This document shows, in pieces, positions 45,158 through 54,451 of a stretch of DNA of 64,000 nucleotides. Within the stretch, counting starts at the first letter, position 1. Each line of letters begins with the position of its first letter. The stretch is taken from assembly GCA_900468805.1 (NCBI GenBank), contig UEIF01000004.1, positions 205,490 through 269,489 of the forward strand, read 5' to 3'. The translations under genes were made by a program, and so were the position numbers. Source of the stretch: Hyphomicrobiales bacterium. Lineage in GTDB: Bacteria > Pseudomonadota > Alphaproteobacteria > Rhizobiales > Rhizobiaceae. The notes beneath the pieces were generated by a model, which saw only the letters and a list, made by a program, of their open reading frames with translations, ran no database searches and had not been told where the DNA came from.

Positions 45158-45949
45158 ATGGCTCATGAACTGAACCTGGCGAAGGGACAGCCAGCGATAT
45201 TGCGCAACCTGCCGCTCGATACCGAAGAGATCTGGCAGGCGCGTGTCGATCTGGCGGCGTGCCTTCGAATGGCGGCGCGGCTCGGGCTTGAGGAAGGCAT
45301 CTGCAACCATTTCTCGGCAGTCGTGCCCGGCCATCCCGATCTCTTTCTCGTCAACAGGCTCGGCTGGGCCTTTCAGGAAGCGACCGCCTCATCGCTGCTG
45401 ATCTGCGATCTGGAAGGCAATGTCGTTGCCGGCGACGGCATGCCGGAGGCTACCGCCTTCTTCATCCATGCCCGCCTGCACAAGATGTCGCCGCGCGTCG
45501 GTGCGGCCTTCCATACGCACATGCCGAATGCGACAGCGCTCAGCATGGTCGAGGGCGATCCGTTCATCTGGGCCGGACAGACCGCACTGAAATTCTATGG
45601 CCGCGTCGCCGTCGACGAGAACTACAACGGACTGGCACTCGATGAGCGCGAGGGCGACAGGATCGCCGCTGTGCTCGGCGACAAGGACATCCTGTTCATG
45701 AAGAACCATGGTGTCATGGTCTGCGCGCCCAATATCGCCGAAGCCTGGGACGACCTCTACTATCTGGAACGGGCTGCAGAGGTTCAGCTCAAGGCGATGA
45801 GCACGGGGCGCCGGCTGGTGCCGATATCCGAAGAGATTGCCGAACAGGCGGCAAAGCAGATGCGCGAAGGCGATCCGGAAAGTGCGCGCCTGCATCTCGA
45901 AAGCGTCAGGCGTGTTCTCGACCGGCAGGCGCCGGAATATCGGACCTAG
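45158..45949 (+). CDS. Class II aldolase/adducin-family protein
   Basis: A 263-aa protein. The active site is visible: EEGICNHFSAVVPG near residue 46 (Asn and His of the substrate loop), HTHMPNATALSM (two zinc His) and MKNHGVMVCAP (third zinc His). Members include fuculose-1-phosphate and similar aldolases, decarboxylases and adducin-like proteins. The partner HAD enzyme suggests dephosphorylation or dehalogenation linked to aldol cleavage. GGAGACAAG precedes the ATG. It converges on an aminotransferase gene. Confidence 0.88.
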   Translation: MAHELNLAKGQPAILRNLPLDTEEIWQARVDLAACLRMAARLGLEEGICNHFSAVVPGHPDLFLVNRLGWAFQEATASSLLICDLEGNVVAGDGMPEATAFFIHARLHKMSPRVGAAFHTHMPNATALSMVEGDPFIWAGQTALKFYGRVAVDENYNGLALDEREGDRIAAVLGDKDILFMKNHGVMVCAPNIAEAWDDLYYLERAAEVQLKAMSTGRRLVPISEEIAEQAAKQMREGDPESARLHLESVRRVLDRQAPEYRT

Positions 45950-45956
45950 GGCTTGC

Positions 45957-47114
45957 CTATTTCAGCCATGCGCCGATGCGCTCTACCGCTTCGGCGATCT
46001 CGGCCTCGGAACCGGCATAGGAGATGCGCAGGGTGCGTGGTCCTTCCACCGGATCGAAATCGAGGCCGGGCGTCGCTGCGACATTGATTTCCGCCAGCAT
46101 GCGCCGCGCGAAATCCATGCTGTCATTGGTGAAGCGCGATACGTCCACATAGGCGTAAAAGGCGCCATCCATGGGCGAAGCCGGCGCAAGGCCGATCTTC
46201 GGCAGACGGTCGAGCAGCAGTTCACGGTTGGCGGCATAACTTGCCTTGACGCGATCGAGCTCCTCACTTGCGCCGAGCGCTGCGGTGGCAGCGATCTGCG
46301 AAAGCTCCGGCGGCGAGATATAGAGGCTCTGGGCGACGCGCTCGATGGGGCGCACCAGCCGCTCGGGCAGCACCATCCAGCCGATGCGCCAGCCTGTCAT
46401 GCAATAATATTTCGAGAAGGAATTGATGACGATCGCTTCGTCGGTCAACTCCAGCGCGCTCGCCTCCTCGCCGGCAAATGTCAGGCCGTGATAGATCTCG
46501 TCGGAGATGAAGGCGATGTCATTGACGTCACAATAGGCGGCCAGCGCCTTCAGGCCTTCACGGCCGGTGACGGTGCCGGTCGGGTTTGCGGGGCTTGCAA
46601 GCAGCACGCCCTTCAGCTTCACGCCCTTCTCTGATTGGATCGCTTCGAGGCTCTCCGGCGTCAGCGTGAAATGCGTTTCCGATGTGACAGGCACTTCGAC
46701 CACATCAAGGCCAAGAGCACCGAGGATGTTGCGATAGGCGGGATAGCCCGGCCGGGCGATTGCGACTGCATCGCCGGCATCGAAGAGCGTCAGGAAGGCG
46801 AGATTGAAGGCAGCCGACGAACCGGTGGTAATCGCGATACGCGAGGGATCGATCTCAAGGCCGTGGCGGTTGCGATAGTGCCAGGCGAGCGCTTGTTTCA
46901 GCCGCGCGGTGCCGAGCGCATCCGTATAACCGATGCGCCCTTCTGCGAGCGCCGCACGAGCGGCTTCAAGCGCTGCCTGGGGTGCGGGATGCGAGGGCTG
47001 GCCGACGGCCATGGAAATGACGGGGTGACCGCCTGCCCGCCGCTTCGTCGCTTCGGCCAGAACATCCATGGCGTGGAACGGTTCGACTTCGCTGCGTTTC
47101 GATATGGAAAACAC
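45957..47114 (-). CDS. PLP-dependent class I aminotransferase
   Basis: A 385-aa fold-type I aminotransferase starting VFSISKRSEVEPFHAMDV. The PLP lysine is in NSFSKYYCMTGWRIGW (about residue 233), with ASPANPTGTV and the C-terminal Arg in LRISYAG. The substrate (aspartate-, alanine- or aromatic-type) is not resolvable by eye. GTG 47114 follows AGGAAG; a longer reading frame upstream is probably not translated. It is monocistronic and convergent with the aldolase gene. Confidence 0.88.
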   Translation of the reverse strand: MFSISKRSEVEPFHAMDVLAEATKRRAGGHPVISMAVGQPSHPAPQAALEAARAALAEGRIGYTDALGTARLKQALAWHYRNRHGLEIDPSRIAITTGSSAAFNLAFLTLFDAGDAVAIARPGYPAYRNILGALGLDVVEVPVTSETHFTLTPESLEAIQSEKGVKLKGVLLASPANPTGTVTGREGLKALAAYCDVNDIAFISDEIYHGLTFAGEEASALELTDEAIVINSFSKYYCMTGWRIGWMVLPERLVRPIERVAQSLYISPPELSQIAATAALGASEELDRVKASYAANRELLLDRLPKIGLAPASPMDGAFYAYVDVSRFTNDSMDFARRMLAEINVAATPGLDFDPVEGPRTLRISYAGSEAEIAEAVERIGAWLK

Positions 47115-47320
47115 GATCACTTCCTGCCTGGCTTCAGATGACGGCCAGACAATTGCCGCAATAATCGGCTCATCACAATCCCGAGAGGGCTTGGATCGGA
47201 GGAAAATTCCTGTTTGATGGCGGCCCGACGCGCCGTAATTTGGTGCGGACGCATCCAAGCCCATTAACCCGGCGATGGTATTTTTCGTTTGAAAACCCAT
47301 CCGTCGACGACGAGGATACC

Positions 47321-48079
47321 ATGGCCTTCTTCTCCAAAACGCTCACCGCCCTGGCGCTTGCAGCCTCCATCGCCCTTCCGGCTCAGGCATTTGCATTCGA
47401 CGACCAGCAGAAGAAGGAACTGGGTGAATTCATCAAGCAGTACCTCATCGAAAATCCGGAAATCATGCTTGATGTGCAGGATGCGCTGCAGAAGAAGCAG
47501 CAGATGGCCCAGCAGGTGAAGGCCACGATGGCGATCGAGAACAATACCGACGGCATCTTCGATTCCAAAAATGACGTGACGCTCGGCAACCCCACGGGCG
47601 ATGTCACCGTCGTCGAATTCTTCGATTACAATTGCACCTACTGCCGCCATGCCCTGCCCGACATGCAGGCGCTCCTGAAGAAGGATAAAAACGTCCGCTT
47701 CGTACTGAAGGAATTCCCGATCCTCGGACCGGATTCGGTCGCGGCACATCGCGTTGCTGATGCCTTCCGCCGACTCGCGCCGGAAAAGTACAGCGATTTC
47801 CACGTGGCTCTGCTCGGTAGCGATGGCCGCGCCTCGGAGGACACCGCGATCCAGGTTGCCTCTTCTCTTGGCGTCAGCGAAGACAAGATCCGCGCGGAGA
47901 TGAAAAAGAACCCGAACGATGACATCATGCAGGCGACCTACCAGCTCGCCGCCAATCTCGGTATCAGCGGTACACCATCCTATGTGATCGGCAACGAAAT
48001 GGTGCCCGGCGCCGTCGGCATCGACGATCTCGAAGCCAAGGTGAAGAACATGCGGGCCTGCGGCAAGACGAGCTGCTGA
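47321..48079 (+). CDS. DsbA-family thiol-disulfide oxidoreductase
   Basis: A 252-aa periplasmic protein. The signal peptide MAFFSKTLTALALAASIALPAQA is cleaved near AFA. An N-terminal helical extension (KKELGEFIKQYLIENPEIMLDVQDAL) precedes a thioredoxin fold with active site CTYC (Cys 105 and 108) and cis-Pro in SGTPSYVIGN. This architecture matches the Com1/ScsC-like branch that often forms trimers and acts as isomerase or oxidase. A C-terminal Cys pair (CGKTSC) is unusual. It precedes aroQ-accBC. Confidence 0.92.
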   Translation: MAFFSKTLTALALAASIALPAQAFAFDDQQKKELGEFIKQYLIENPEIMLDVQDALQKKQQMAQQVKATMAIENNTDGIFDSKNDVTLGNPTGDVTVVEFFDYNCTYCRHALPDMQALLKKDKNVRFVLKEFPILGPDSVAAHRVADAFRRLAPEKYSDFHVALLGSDGRASEDTAIQVASSLGVSEDKIRAEMKKNPNDDIMQATYQLAANLGISGTPSYVIGNEMVPGAVGIDDLEAKVKNMRACGKTSC

Positions 48080-48323
48080 ACCGGCGCCCATCAAATCGCC
48101 TAAATCGAAGCGCTTCAGCCATGTGGACAAACATGGCGCGGCGTCCCCTGCCGATTCTGTAAGGGCTTTCAATAAGCCCGCGTGGAGTCTATAGGTGGCG
48201 CTCGCGCATTCCCGTGCCTTTGCCGCCGAGAGGCTGCCACAGGACGCGATGAATACAGTGAACCGCGTAACGGTCGTCTGATCCGGAGAGGATCAACAGC
48301 CGGTGCGCCAAACGGAACATTCG

Positions 48324-48761
48324 ATGACGCAAACGATTTTTGTCCTGAACGGGCCCAACCTCAATATGCTGGGCAAGCGAGAACCTGGCATCTACGGCGG
48401 CAAGACGCTCAAGGACATAGAGGCGGACTGCAAGGCTGCAGGCCGCGAACTCGGTTTCGACATCGATTTCCGGCAGAGCAACCACGAAGGCACGCTGGTG
48501 GACTGGTTCCACGAAGCGGATGAAAAGGCCGTCGGGGTTGCCATCAATGCAGGCGCCTATACGCATACGTCGGTCGCGCTGCATGATGCGATCCGCGCTA
48601 TTTCCATTCCCGTCATCGAACTCCACATATCCAACGTGCATGCACGGGAAGAATTCCGCCACAAGTCGATGATCGCCCCGGCATGCAAGGGCGTGATCTG
48701 CGGCTTCGGGCCTCACAGCTACATCCTGGCGCTCCACGCGCTGAAGAACATCACAGCATAA
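48324..48761 (+). CDS. aroQ: 3-dehydroquinate dehydratase, type II
   Basis: A 145-aa dodecameric enzyme of the shikimate pathway. VLNGPNLNMLGKREPGIYG holds the catalytic Tyr, INAGAYTHTS the substrate Asn and His, and ELHISNVHAREEFRHKS the rest of the lid. ATG 48324 gives the family length; seven upstream codons are excluded. accB follows 21 bp later, the usual arrangement in alphaproteobacteria. Confidence 0.96.
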   Translation: MTQTIFVLNGPNLNMLGKREPGIYGGKTLKDIEADCKAAGRELGFDIDFRQSNHEGTLVDWFHEADEKAVGVAINAGAYTHTSVALHDAIRAISIPVIELHISNVHAREEFRHKSMIAPACKGVICGFGPHSYILALHALKNITA

Positions 48762-48782
48762 GAAGAAGACAGGGCAACACTC

Positions 48783-49250
48783 ATGGCTGAAAAGAAATCC
48801 GCTATCGATCAGGCACTGATCCGCGATCTCGCCAACATCCTCAAGGATACGGATCTGACGGAGATCGAGGTCGAGCAGGAGGATCTGCGTATCCGCGTTT
48901 CGCGCGCAGGCACGCCCCAGTATATCCAGGCACCGATCGCAGGCCCTGCCTATGCAGCGCCGGTTGCGGCAGCCCCGGTGGCTGCTGCAGTAGCAGCTCC
49001 GGCTGGCCGTAACCCGGCCAACACCGTCAACGCGCCGATGGTCGGCACGGTCTACATGGCTCCCGCACCGGGCGCGCGCGCGTTCATCGAAGTCGGCGCC
49101 ACCGTCAAGGAAGGCCAGACGCTCCTCATCATCGAAGCGATGAAGACGATGAACCAGATCCCCTCGCCCAAGTCCGGCAAGGTCACGGAAATCCTCGTCG
49201 AAGACGGCTCGCCCGTCGAATACGGCCAGCTGCTCGTCGTCGTCGAATAA
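48783..49250 (+). CDS. accB: Acetyl-CoA carboxylase biotin carboxyl carrier protein
   Basis: A 155-aa BCCP. The C-terminal biotinyl domain contains EAMKTMNQ with Lys 121 as the biotin attachment site. An Ala/Pro-rich flexible linker spans about residues 48-80. The N-terminal helical segment is typical. It supplies the carrier for AccC biotin carboxylase and AccAD transferase in fatty acid synthesis. accC starts 10 bp downstream. Confidence 0.97.
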   Translation: MAEKKSAIDQALIRDLANILKDTDLTEIEVEQEDLRIRVSRAGTPQYIQAPIAGPAYAAPVAAAPVAAAVAAPAGRNPANTVNAPMVGTVYMAPAPGARAFIEVGATVKEGQTLLIIEAMKTMNQIPSPKSGKVTEILVEDGSPVEYGQLLVVVE

Positions 49251-49260
49251 GGCTTTGCCA

Positions 49261-50613
49261 ATGATTTCGAAGATCCTCATAGCCAATCGTGGCGAGATCG
49301 CCCTTCGCGTGCTGCGCGCCTGCAAGGAGCTCGGCATCGCAAGTGTGGCCGTGCATTCGACGGCTGATGCCGACGCCATGCATGTGCGCCTTGCCGACGA
49401 AAGCGTCTGCATCGGCCCTCCGCCGTCGCGCGAAAGCTACCTCAACATCCACCAGATCGTCGCAGCCTGCGAAATCACCGGCGCCGACGCCGTGCATCCG
49501 GGTTACGGCTTCCTGTCGGAAAATGCCAAGTTCGCCGATATCCTCGAAGCGCACGGCATCACCTTCATCGGCCCGACGGCGGAGCATATCCGTCTCATGG
49601 GCGACAAGATCACCGCCAAGACGACCGCTCAGGAACTCGGTATTCCTGTTGTCCCGGGCTCCGACGGTGAGGTAAAGACAGAAGAAGACGCACTGAAAAC
49701 GGCGGCCGAAATCGGTTATCCGGTGCTGATCAAGGCAACCGCCGGCGGCGGCGGACGCGGCATGAAGGTCGCCAAGACCGAAGCCGACCTGATCGAAGCA
49801 TGGTCGACGGCCCGCACCGAAGCGGCCGCGGCCTTCGGCAACGACGCCGTCTACATGGAAAAATATCTCGAAAAGCCGCGCCACATCGAAATCCAGGTGT
49901 TCGGCGACGGCGAAGGCAATGCGGTCCATCTCGGCGAACGCGACTGCTCGCTGCAGCGCCGTCACCAGAAGGTCTGGGAAGAGGCCAATTCGCCTGCTCT
50001 CAATGTCGAACAGCGCATGAAGATCGGCCAGACCTGCGCTGACGCCATGAAGAAGCTGAAATATCGCGGCGCCGGCACGATCGAGTTCCTCTATGAAAAC
50101 GGCGAGTTCTATTTCATCGAAATGAACACCCGCCTGCAGGTGGAACATCCGGTCACGGAAGCCATCACCGGCATCGACCTCGTGCATGAGCAGATCCGCG
50201 TCGCCTCGGGCGGCGGTCTCTCCGTCACGCAGGACGAAGTGCACTTCCAGGGCCATGCCATCGAATGCCGCATCAATGCCGAGGACGCGCGCACCTTCGT
50301 GCCGTCGCCCGGCACGATCACGCATTTCCATGCACCGGGTGGACTTGGCGTGCGCATCGATTCCGGCGCCTATCAGGGCTATAAGATCCCGCCCTACTAC
50401 GACAGCCTGATCGGCAAGCTGATCGTCCACGGCCGTACGCGGGTCGAATGCATGATGCGTCTGCGCCGCGCCCTCGATGAATTTGTCGTTGACGGAATCA
50501 AGACGACGCTGCCACTGTTCCAGGATCTCGTTTCCAACCAGGATATCGCCAACGGCGACTATGATATTCACTGGCTGGAAAAGTATCTCGCCAACAACAA
50601 GCCGGCAGCATAG
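49261..50613 (+). CDS. accC: Acetyl-CoA carboxylase biotin carboxylase subunit
   Basis: A 450-aa ATP-grasp enzyme that carboxylates BCCP-biotin. [20 protein letters not shown] is the classical start. [13 protein letters not shown] is the ATP loop, with [26 protein letters not shown] around the metal site and the catalytic Arg/Glu. ATG 49261 is chosen over an extension of two codons. aat follows after 7 bp. Confidence 0.97.
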   Translation: MISKILIANRGEIALRVLRACKELGIASVAVHSTADADAMHVRLADESVCIGPPPSRESYLNIHQIVAACEITGADAVHPGYGFLSENAKFADILEAHGITFIGPTAEHIRLMGDKITAKTTAQELGIPVVPGSDGEVKTEEDALKTAAEIGYPVLIKATAGGGGRGMKVAKTEADLIEAWSTARTEAAAAFGNDAVYMEKYLEKPRHIEIQVFGDGEGNAVHLGERDCSLQRRHQKVWEEANSPALNVEQRMKIGQTCADAMKKLKYRGAGTIEFLYENGEFYFIEMNTRLQVEHPVTEAITGIDLVHEQIRVASGGGLSVTQDEVHFQGHAIECRINAEDARTFVPSPGTITHFHAPGGLGVRIDSGAYQGYKIPPYYDSLIGKLIVHGRTRVECMMRLRRALDEFVVDGIKTTLPLFQDLVSNQDIANGDYDIHWLEKYLANNKPAA

Positions 50614-50620
50614 GACAGGA

Positions 50621-51238
50621 ATGGCAGGAGCGCGCAGGAAATCACCAGGTATTACCCCGGAAATCCTCCTGCGCGCCTATTCGATCGGCCTCTTTCCCAT
50701 GGCCGAATCCGCCGACGATCCGGAAATCTTCTGGGTCGAACCGGATGTCCGCGGCGTGCTGCCGCTCGACGATCACTTCCATATTTCCAAGAGTCTTCGA
50801 AAGACGATCCGGCAGAAGCCCTTCGACATCCGCTTCAACGGTGACTTCGATGCTGTCATTTCTGCCTGCGCGAGCGAGACATCCGATCGCCCGAGCACCT
50901 GGATCAACGAGACCATCAGGACGCTCTATTCCGCCCTGCACCGCATGGGTCACGCCCATTCCGTCGAAGCCTGGGACGGCAATGAACTCATCGGCGGGCT
51001 CTACGGCGTCTCGCTCGGCTCTGCCTTCTTCGGGGAAAGCATGTTTTCGCGGCGAACCGACGCTTCGAAGATCTGTCTCGTGCATCTGGTGGAACGTTTG
51101 AAGCAGAAGCACTTCACTCTGCTCGATACGCAATTCACGACGGAGCATCTGAAGACATTCGGGGCGATCGACGTACCGAAGGCGGACTATGCACTGATGC
51201 TTGCCGCGGCGATGGAGTCGCCACACCTTAAGTTTTAA
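50621..51238 (+). CDS. aat: Leucyl/phenylalanyl-tRNA-protein transferase
   Basis: A 205-aa enzyme that adds Leu or Phe to N-terminal Lys/Arg of proteins and so makes N-degrons for ClpS-ClpA. Family features are [26 protein letters not shown], and [32 protein letters not shown]. The longer ORF upstream overlaps accC and is rejected; ATG 50621 has AGGACAGGA. ClpS and ClpA are encoded at 12-15 kb of this window, so the N-end rule pathway is represented here by three genes. Confidence 0.95.
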   Translation: MAGARRKSPGITPEILLRAYSIGLFPMAESADDPEIFWVEPDVRGVLPLDDHFHISKSLRKTIRQKPFDIRFNGDFDAVISACASETSDRPSTWINETIRTLYSALHRMGHAHSVEAWDGNELIGGLYGVSLGSAFFGESMFSRRTDASKICLVHLVERLKQKHFTLLDTQFTTEHLKTFGAIDVPKADYALMLAAAMESPHLKF

Positions 51239-51297
51239 GGTTGAAATCCTCATCCTAGCGTTGATTTTCCAGCCACTGCAATTAAGGTTGGAATGCA

Positions 51298-52242
51298 ATG
51301 GAGGATAGAATTTTGAAGCGATATTTTGCGGTTGCGATCCTTTTTATCCTGGCTGCCGGAACGGCCGACGCCCGCCCCTACCAGGAGATGTTTCCAAACA
51401 GAACGGACTTTTCCGATCAAGAAAAGCCATTGCTGGAAAAGCTCGACTTCCAGCAAGGGGCGATCAAGCTGCCTGCCGCGAAGGCGACTTTGAACGTGCC
51501 GGCCGGTTTTTATTATCTCAACCCTGCCGATACGAAGACGGTGCTTGTCGATATCTGGGGAAACCCTGCTACAGCAGCCGAGGGGACGCTCGGAATGATA
51601 TTCCCGGCCAAATATGCGCCGACGGATGTCGGATCCTGGGGTTCGATCGTCGAGTACAAGGCGGATGGATATGTCTCGGATGCGGACGCGGCAACGACCG
51701 ACTTTGACGAACTGCTGCAGAAAATCAAGGATTCCATCAGCGAGAACAATGCCGAGCGCCAGAAGCAGGGCTTTCCGAGGATCACGCTGATCGGCTGGGC
51801 TTCCGCGCCGCACTATGACAAGTCTGCACATGCGCTGCACTGGGCGCGCGATCTGCTGTTCGGCGATGACATGAAGGCGAACCACACCCTGAACTATTCC
51901 GTGCGCGTGCTCGGGCGCGAAGGTGTTCTGGAGTTCGATTTCATCGCCGGCCTTGCGGAGCTGAAAGAAATCGAGACCGCCATCCCGACCGTCACCAACC
52001 TCGTGCAGTTCGACAAGGGGATGACCTACGGCGATTATGTGGATGGCGACAAGATCGCTGCCTACGGCATGGCGGGGATGATCGCTGCCGGTGCCGGCGC
52101 CAAGGTGGCCGCGAAGGTCGGCTTGCTGGCCATGGCCGCCGTTTTTCTCAAGAAGGCCTGGATCCTGGTATTTGTGGTGTTTGGCGGGGCGCTGAGCTTT
52201 GTGAAGAGGCTCTTCACCGGCAAGAAAACGCCCAACGCATAG
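51298..52242 (+). CDS. DUF2167 family membrane protein
   Basis: A 314-aa protein. A signal peptide or N-terminal span covers about residues 7-25. The large extracytoplasmic domain matches DUF2167: FYYLNPADTKTVLVDIWGNP, LGMIFPAKYAP, SIVEYKADGYVSDADA, WASAPHYDKSAHALHWARDL and VRVLGREGVLEFDFIA. Two C-terminal spans follow (about 262-306). Its function is unknown. The ATG at 51298 lies behind TTAAGGTT; a TTG five codons on gives an alternative signal start. It is monocistronic. Confidence 0.85.
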   Translation: MEDRILKRYFAVAILFILAAGTADARPYQEMFPNRTDFSDQEKPLLEKLDFQQGAIKLPAAKATLNVPAGFYYLNPADTKTVLVDIWGNPATAAEGTLGMIFPAKYAPTDVGSWGSIVEYKADGYVSDADAATTDFDELLQKIKDSISENNAERQKQGFPRITLIGWASAPHYDKSAHALHWARDLLFGDDMKANHTLNYSVRVLGREGVLEFDFIAGLAELKEIETAIPTVTNLVQFDKGMTYGDYVDGDKIAAYGMAGMIAAGAGAKVAAKVGLLAMAAVFLKKAWILVFVVFGGALSFVKRLFTGKKTPNA

Positions 52243-52254
52243 TACCGTCTGCGG

Positions 52255-52288
52255 GCGTGTCGCATCGAACGGGTTTTGTGCGACACGC
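52255..52288. terminator. Hairpin between convergent DUF2167 and DUF2155 genes
   Basis: GCGTGTCGCA (52255-52264) pairs perfectly with TGCGACACGC (52279-52288). The 14-nt loop contains TTTT. No T tract follows the stem on either strand, so it is a weak or rho-assisted terminator. Confidence 0.5.
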
Positions 52289-52359
52289 ACCTGCGCGGCG
52301 GTTATCTCGTCGCCATGGTCGATTTTCGGCTGAAAGACCTGCCGATAAGGCGGCCGCTC

Positions 52360-52797
52360 TTACTTCGCGCCGGCGCTATCCGGTGCCGGGACATCCGAGT
52401 TCTGTTTGCAGTCCTTCAGCCAGACGTCATAGATCGGATGCTCAACGGCATTGAGGCCGGGGCTGTCGGCAAACATCCAGCCGGTGAAGATACGACGGAT
52501 CTTGCGGTCCAGCGTGATCTCGTCGACTTCGACGAAACCGTCGATCTTCTGGGCTTCCGACTGGTCGCGCGAATAACAAGCCTTCGGCGTGACCTGCAGG
52601 GCGCCGAACTGGACTGTCTCGTTGACATAGACATCGAAAGTGGTGATGCGGCCGGTGATCTTGTCGAGGCCGGAGAAGACGGCGACCGGATTGTCGATGC
52701 GGGCAGCCTGTACTGGAGTGGAAAGAAGCCCGGCGGAAAGCGCCAGCGATACAGCTCCCGCAGCCGGCAGGACCGTGTTTCGCAGGGAAAGCTTCAT
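52360..52797 (-). CDS. DUF2155 domain secreted protein
   Basis: A 145-aa periplasmic protein with signal peptide LSLRNTVLPAAGAVSLALSAG. The mature domain has the DUF2155 pattern: NPVAVFSGLDKITGRITTFDVYVNETVQFGALQVTPKACYSR, IFTGWMFADSPGLNAVEHPIYDVWLKDCK, with two conserved Cys. Its function is unknown; it is frequently linked to NDUFA12 in alphaproteobacteria, as here. ATG 52797 follows GGAGACGGG. Confidence 0.87.
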   Translation of the reverse strand: MKLSLRNTVLPAAGAVSLALSAGLLSTPVQAARIDNPVAVFSGLDKITGRITTFDVYVNETVQFGALQVTPKACYSRDQSEAQKIDGFVEVDEITLDRKIRRIFTGWMFADSPGLNAVEHPIYDVWLKDCKQNSDVPAPDSAGAK

Positions 52798-52914
52798 ATC
52801 TACCCGTCTCCAGCACATATCAGGTTCATGGCCGCAGCGATTGCGGCCAACCTGCGGGTAAAGGTCAATTGTGGCCAAAGCGCGGGTCAGAACCCGCTAT
52901 CGGATACCCGATGC

Positions 52915-53310
52915 TCAGTTGCCCGGCGTCCAGGCGTCATAGTCGCCGGTTACGCGCGGACGTTCACCGGCAACCGAGAGCGAGCCCGGCGGGCGGTAGG
53001 CCTGGGGCGAGCCGGTCGGGTTGGCGCGGTGCGGTTTCTGCCATTCCTTGGCAACGTAATTTTCCTGCGACGGCGCAACATTGGTGCGGTGATGCATCCA
53101 GCCATGCCAGCCCGGAGGAATGGCGGAAGCTTCGGCGTAACCCTTGTAGATCACCCAGCGCTTCGGCAGGCCATAAGAGGATAGACCGCCTTCATAATAG
53201 ACATTGCCCAACTCATCTTCACCAACGCGCTTGAAGCCACGAAGGGCGAACAGCGTGCCGAAGGTGTAGTTGTTCCACCAAGTGAAGGTGTGCAGCAGGA
53301 ACTTGATCAT
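52915..53310 (-). CDS. NDUFA12-type (B17.2) complex I subunit homologue
   Basis: A 131-aa homologue of mitochondrial NDUFA12. The family pattern is clear: FTWWNNYTFGTLF, LRGFKRVGEDELGNVYYE, RWVIYKGYAEASAIPPGWHGWMHH and a C-terminal YRPPGS segment. In alphaproteobacteria this subunit binds the membrane/peripheral arm junction. It lies upstream of the DUF2155 gene on the same strand, probably one transcript. It is the third accessory complex I subunit in the window. Confidence 0.95.
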   Translation of the reverse strand: MIKFLLHTFTWWNNYTFGTLFALRGFKRVGEDELGNVYYEGGLSSYGLPKRWVIYKGYAEASAIPPGWHGWMHHRTNVAPSQENYVAKEWQKPHRANPTGSPQAYRPPGSLSVAGERPRVTGDYDAWTPGN

Positions 53311-53411
53311 GTCTTTTCCTCGTGGCCGCAGGACGCGGACGAAAGCAGATAGGCTTTTCGCTTATGCCGCCGCCAAGCCGAATTGTCCAGTGATTCCCAC
53401 CGAAACTGCGG

Positions 53412-53879
53412 TCATTTCAGGGCCATCTTGAAACCGAGATGCGACGGCTTGAAGCCCAGCCTTTCATAGAAGCGGTGGGCATCCTTGCGCGCCGCATTCG
53501 ATGTCAACTGCACGAGCCGGACGCCGCGACTTTTCGCCTCGGCAATGGCAAATTCGATCATTCGAGCGCCGATGCCCTGCCCGCGCAGATCGGCGCGCGT
53601 CTGCACCGCCTCGATGATCATGGCGGATGCACCGCGTCCGTTCAGCGATGTGGTGATCATCGTCTGGAAGGTGCCGACGACCTCGCCTGCCAGTTCGGCG
53701 ACATAAAGCGTTTGATTGGAAGACGCCGCGATCGTCGCGAAGGCGCCGGCATAATCCGGATAGGCCTCAACATCGGTCGTGTCGCCATGGCCGCCCAGCG
53801 GATCGGCAGCGAACATGGCGATCAATGCCGGCAGATCGGCCTCACGCGCCTCGCGGATGATAATGTCGCCCGATGCCAT
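53412..53879 (-). CDS. GNAT-family N-acetyltransferase
   Basis: A 155-aa acetyltransferase. The N-terminal IIIREAREADLPALI is followed by the acetyl-CoA binding motif ADLRGQGIGARMIEFAIAEAKSRG and C-terminal LTSNAARKDAHRFYERLGFKPSHLGF. The substrate is unknown. It starts exactly after the stop of the adjacent GNAT gene (TGA-ATG), so the pair is a coupled operon, downstream of gatB. Confidence 0.88.
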   Translation of the reverse strand: MASGDIIIREAREADLPALIAMFAADPLGGHGDTTDVEAYPDYAGAFATIAASSNQTLYVAELAGEVVGTFQTMITTSLNGRGASAMIIEAVQTRADLRGQGIGARMIEFAIAEAKSRGVRLVQLTSNAARKDAHRFYERLGFKPSHLGFKMALK

Positions 53880-54386
53880 TCAATGCGGCTCGAGCGCCTT
53901 TTCGAAGACCAGTGTCGGAATGCCGGACTGGCCGGGACCACTGTTCTCCTTGCGGCCGGACTCGACGAAACCGAGCCGCGTGTAGAAATGAATGGCTTCG
54001 TGGTTTTGCACCTCGACTTCCAGCCGCATGATCTCCGCATCCGGAAAGCAGGTTTCCAGTTCGGCGAAGATATCGCGCCCGATGCCCTGTCGCTGCTGAT
54101 CCGGCCGGATGTAGAGGAGGTGCAGCATGACCGTCTTCGTCATCTCGTCCGACATTGCCGCATAGCCCATGCCACCGATATCGCGGCCGTCATCGGCAAC
54201 GAGGAATTCGGCGTTCTTCTTCGTGAGCCGCGCCTTCAGCGCAGTCGGCGAAAAGAGATTGGCGATCAGTTCGTTGACCTTCGCAATGCCGTGGCCGGCA
54301 TCATAGGCAGCATGAAAGCTCTCGACCAAGAGGGCGCGAACCTTGTCGAGATCGCGCTCGCTGGCTGTTCGGACGAAATAAACCAA
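53880..54386 (-). CDS. GNAT-family N-acetyltransferase
   Basis: A 168-aa acetyltransferase. VYFVRTASERDLDKVRALL opens the fold, and LLYIRPDQQRQGIGRDIFAELE is the acetyl-CoA pyrophosphate loop, followed by VEVQNHEAIHFYTRLGFVESGR. TTG 54386 follows GGGAGAAAG and gives a normal N-terminus; a GTG at 54428 is less likely. It lies 65 bp from gatB and joins the next GNAT without a gap. The substrate is unknown. Confidence 0.82.
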   Translation of the reverse strand: MVYFVRTASERDLDKVRALLVESFHAAYDAGHGIAKVNELIANLFSPTALKARLTKKNAEFLVADDGRDIGGMGYAAMSDEMTKTVMLHLLYIRPDQQRQGIGRDIFAELETCFPDAEIMRLEVEVQNHEAIHFYTRLGFVESGRKENSGPGQSGIPTLVFEKALEPH

Positions 54387-54451
54387 GACTTTCTCCCGGC
54401 GGCATCGGCCTTCCGAAAACCGCTTCACACCATTCGGCTGATGCCGTTGGC

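Noticed and set aside
49183..50571. Minus-strand ORF opposite accC
   Set aside because: AccC is complete and in operon with accB; the antisense frame has no recognisable protein.
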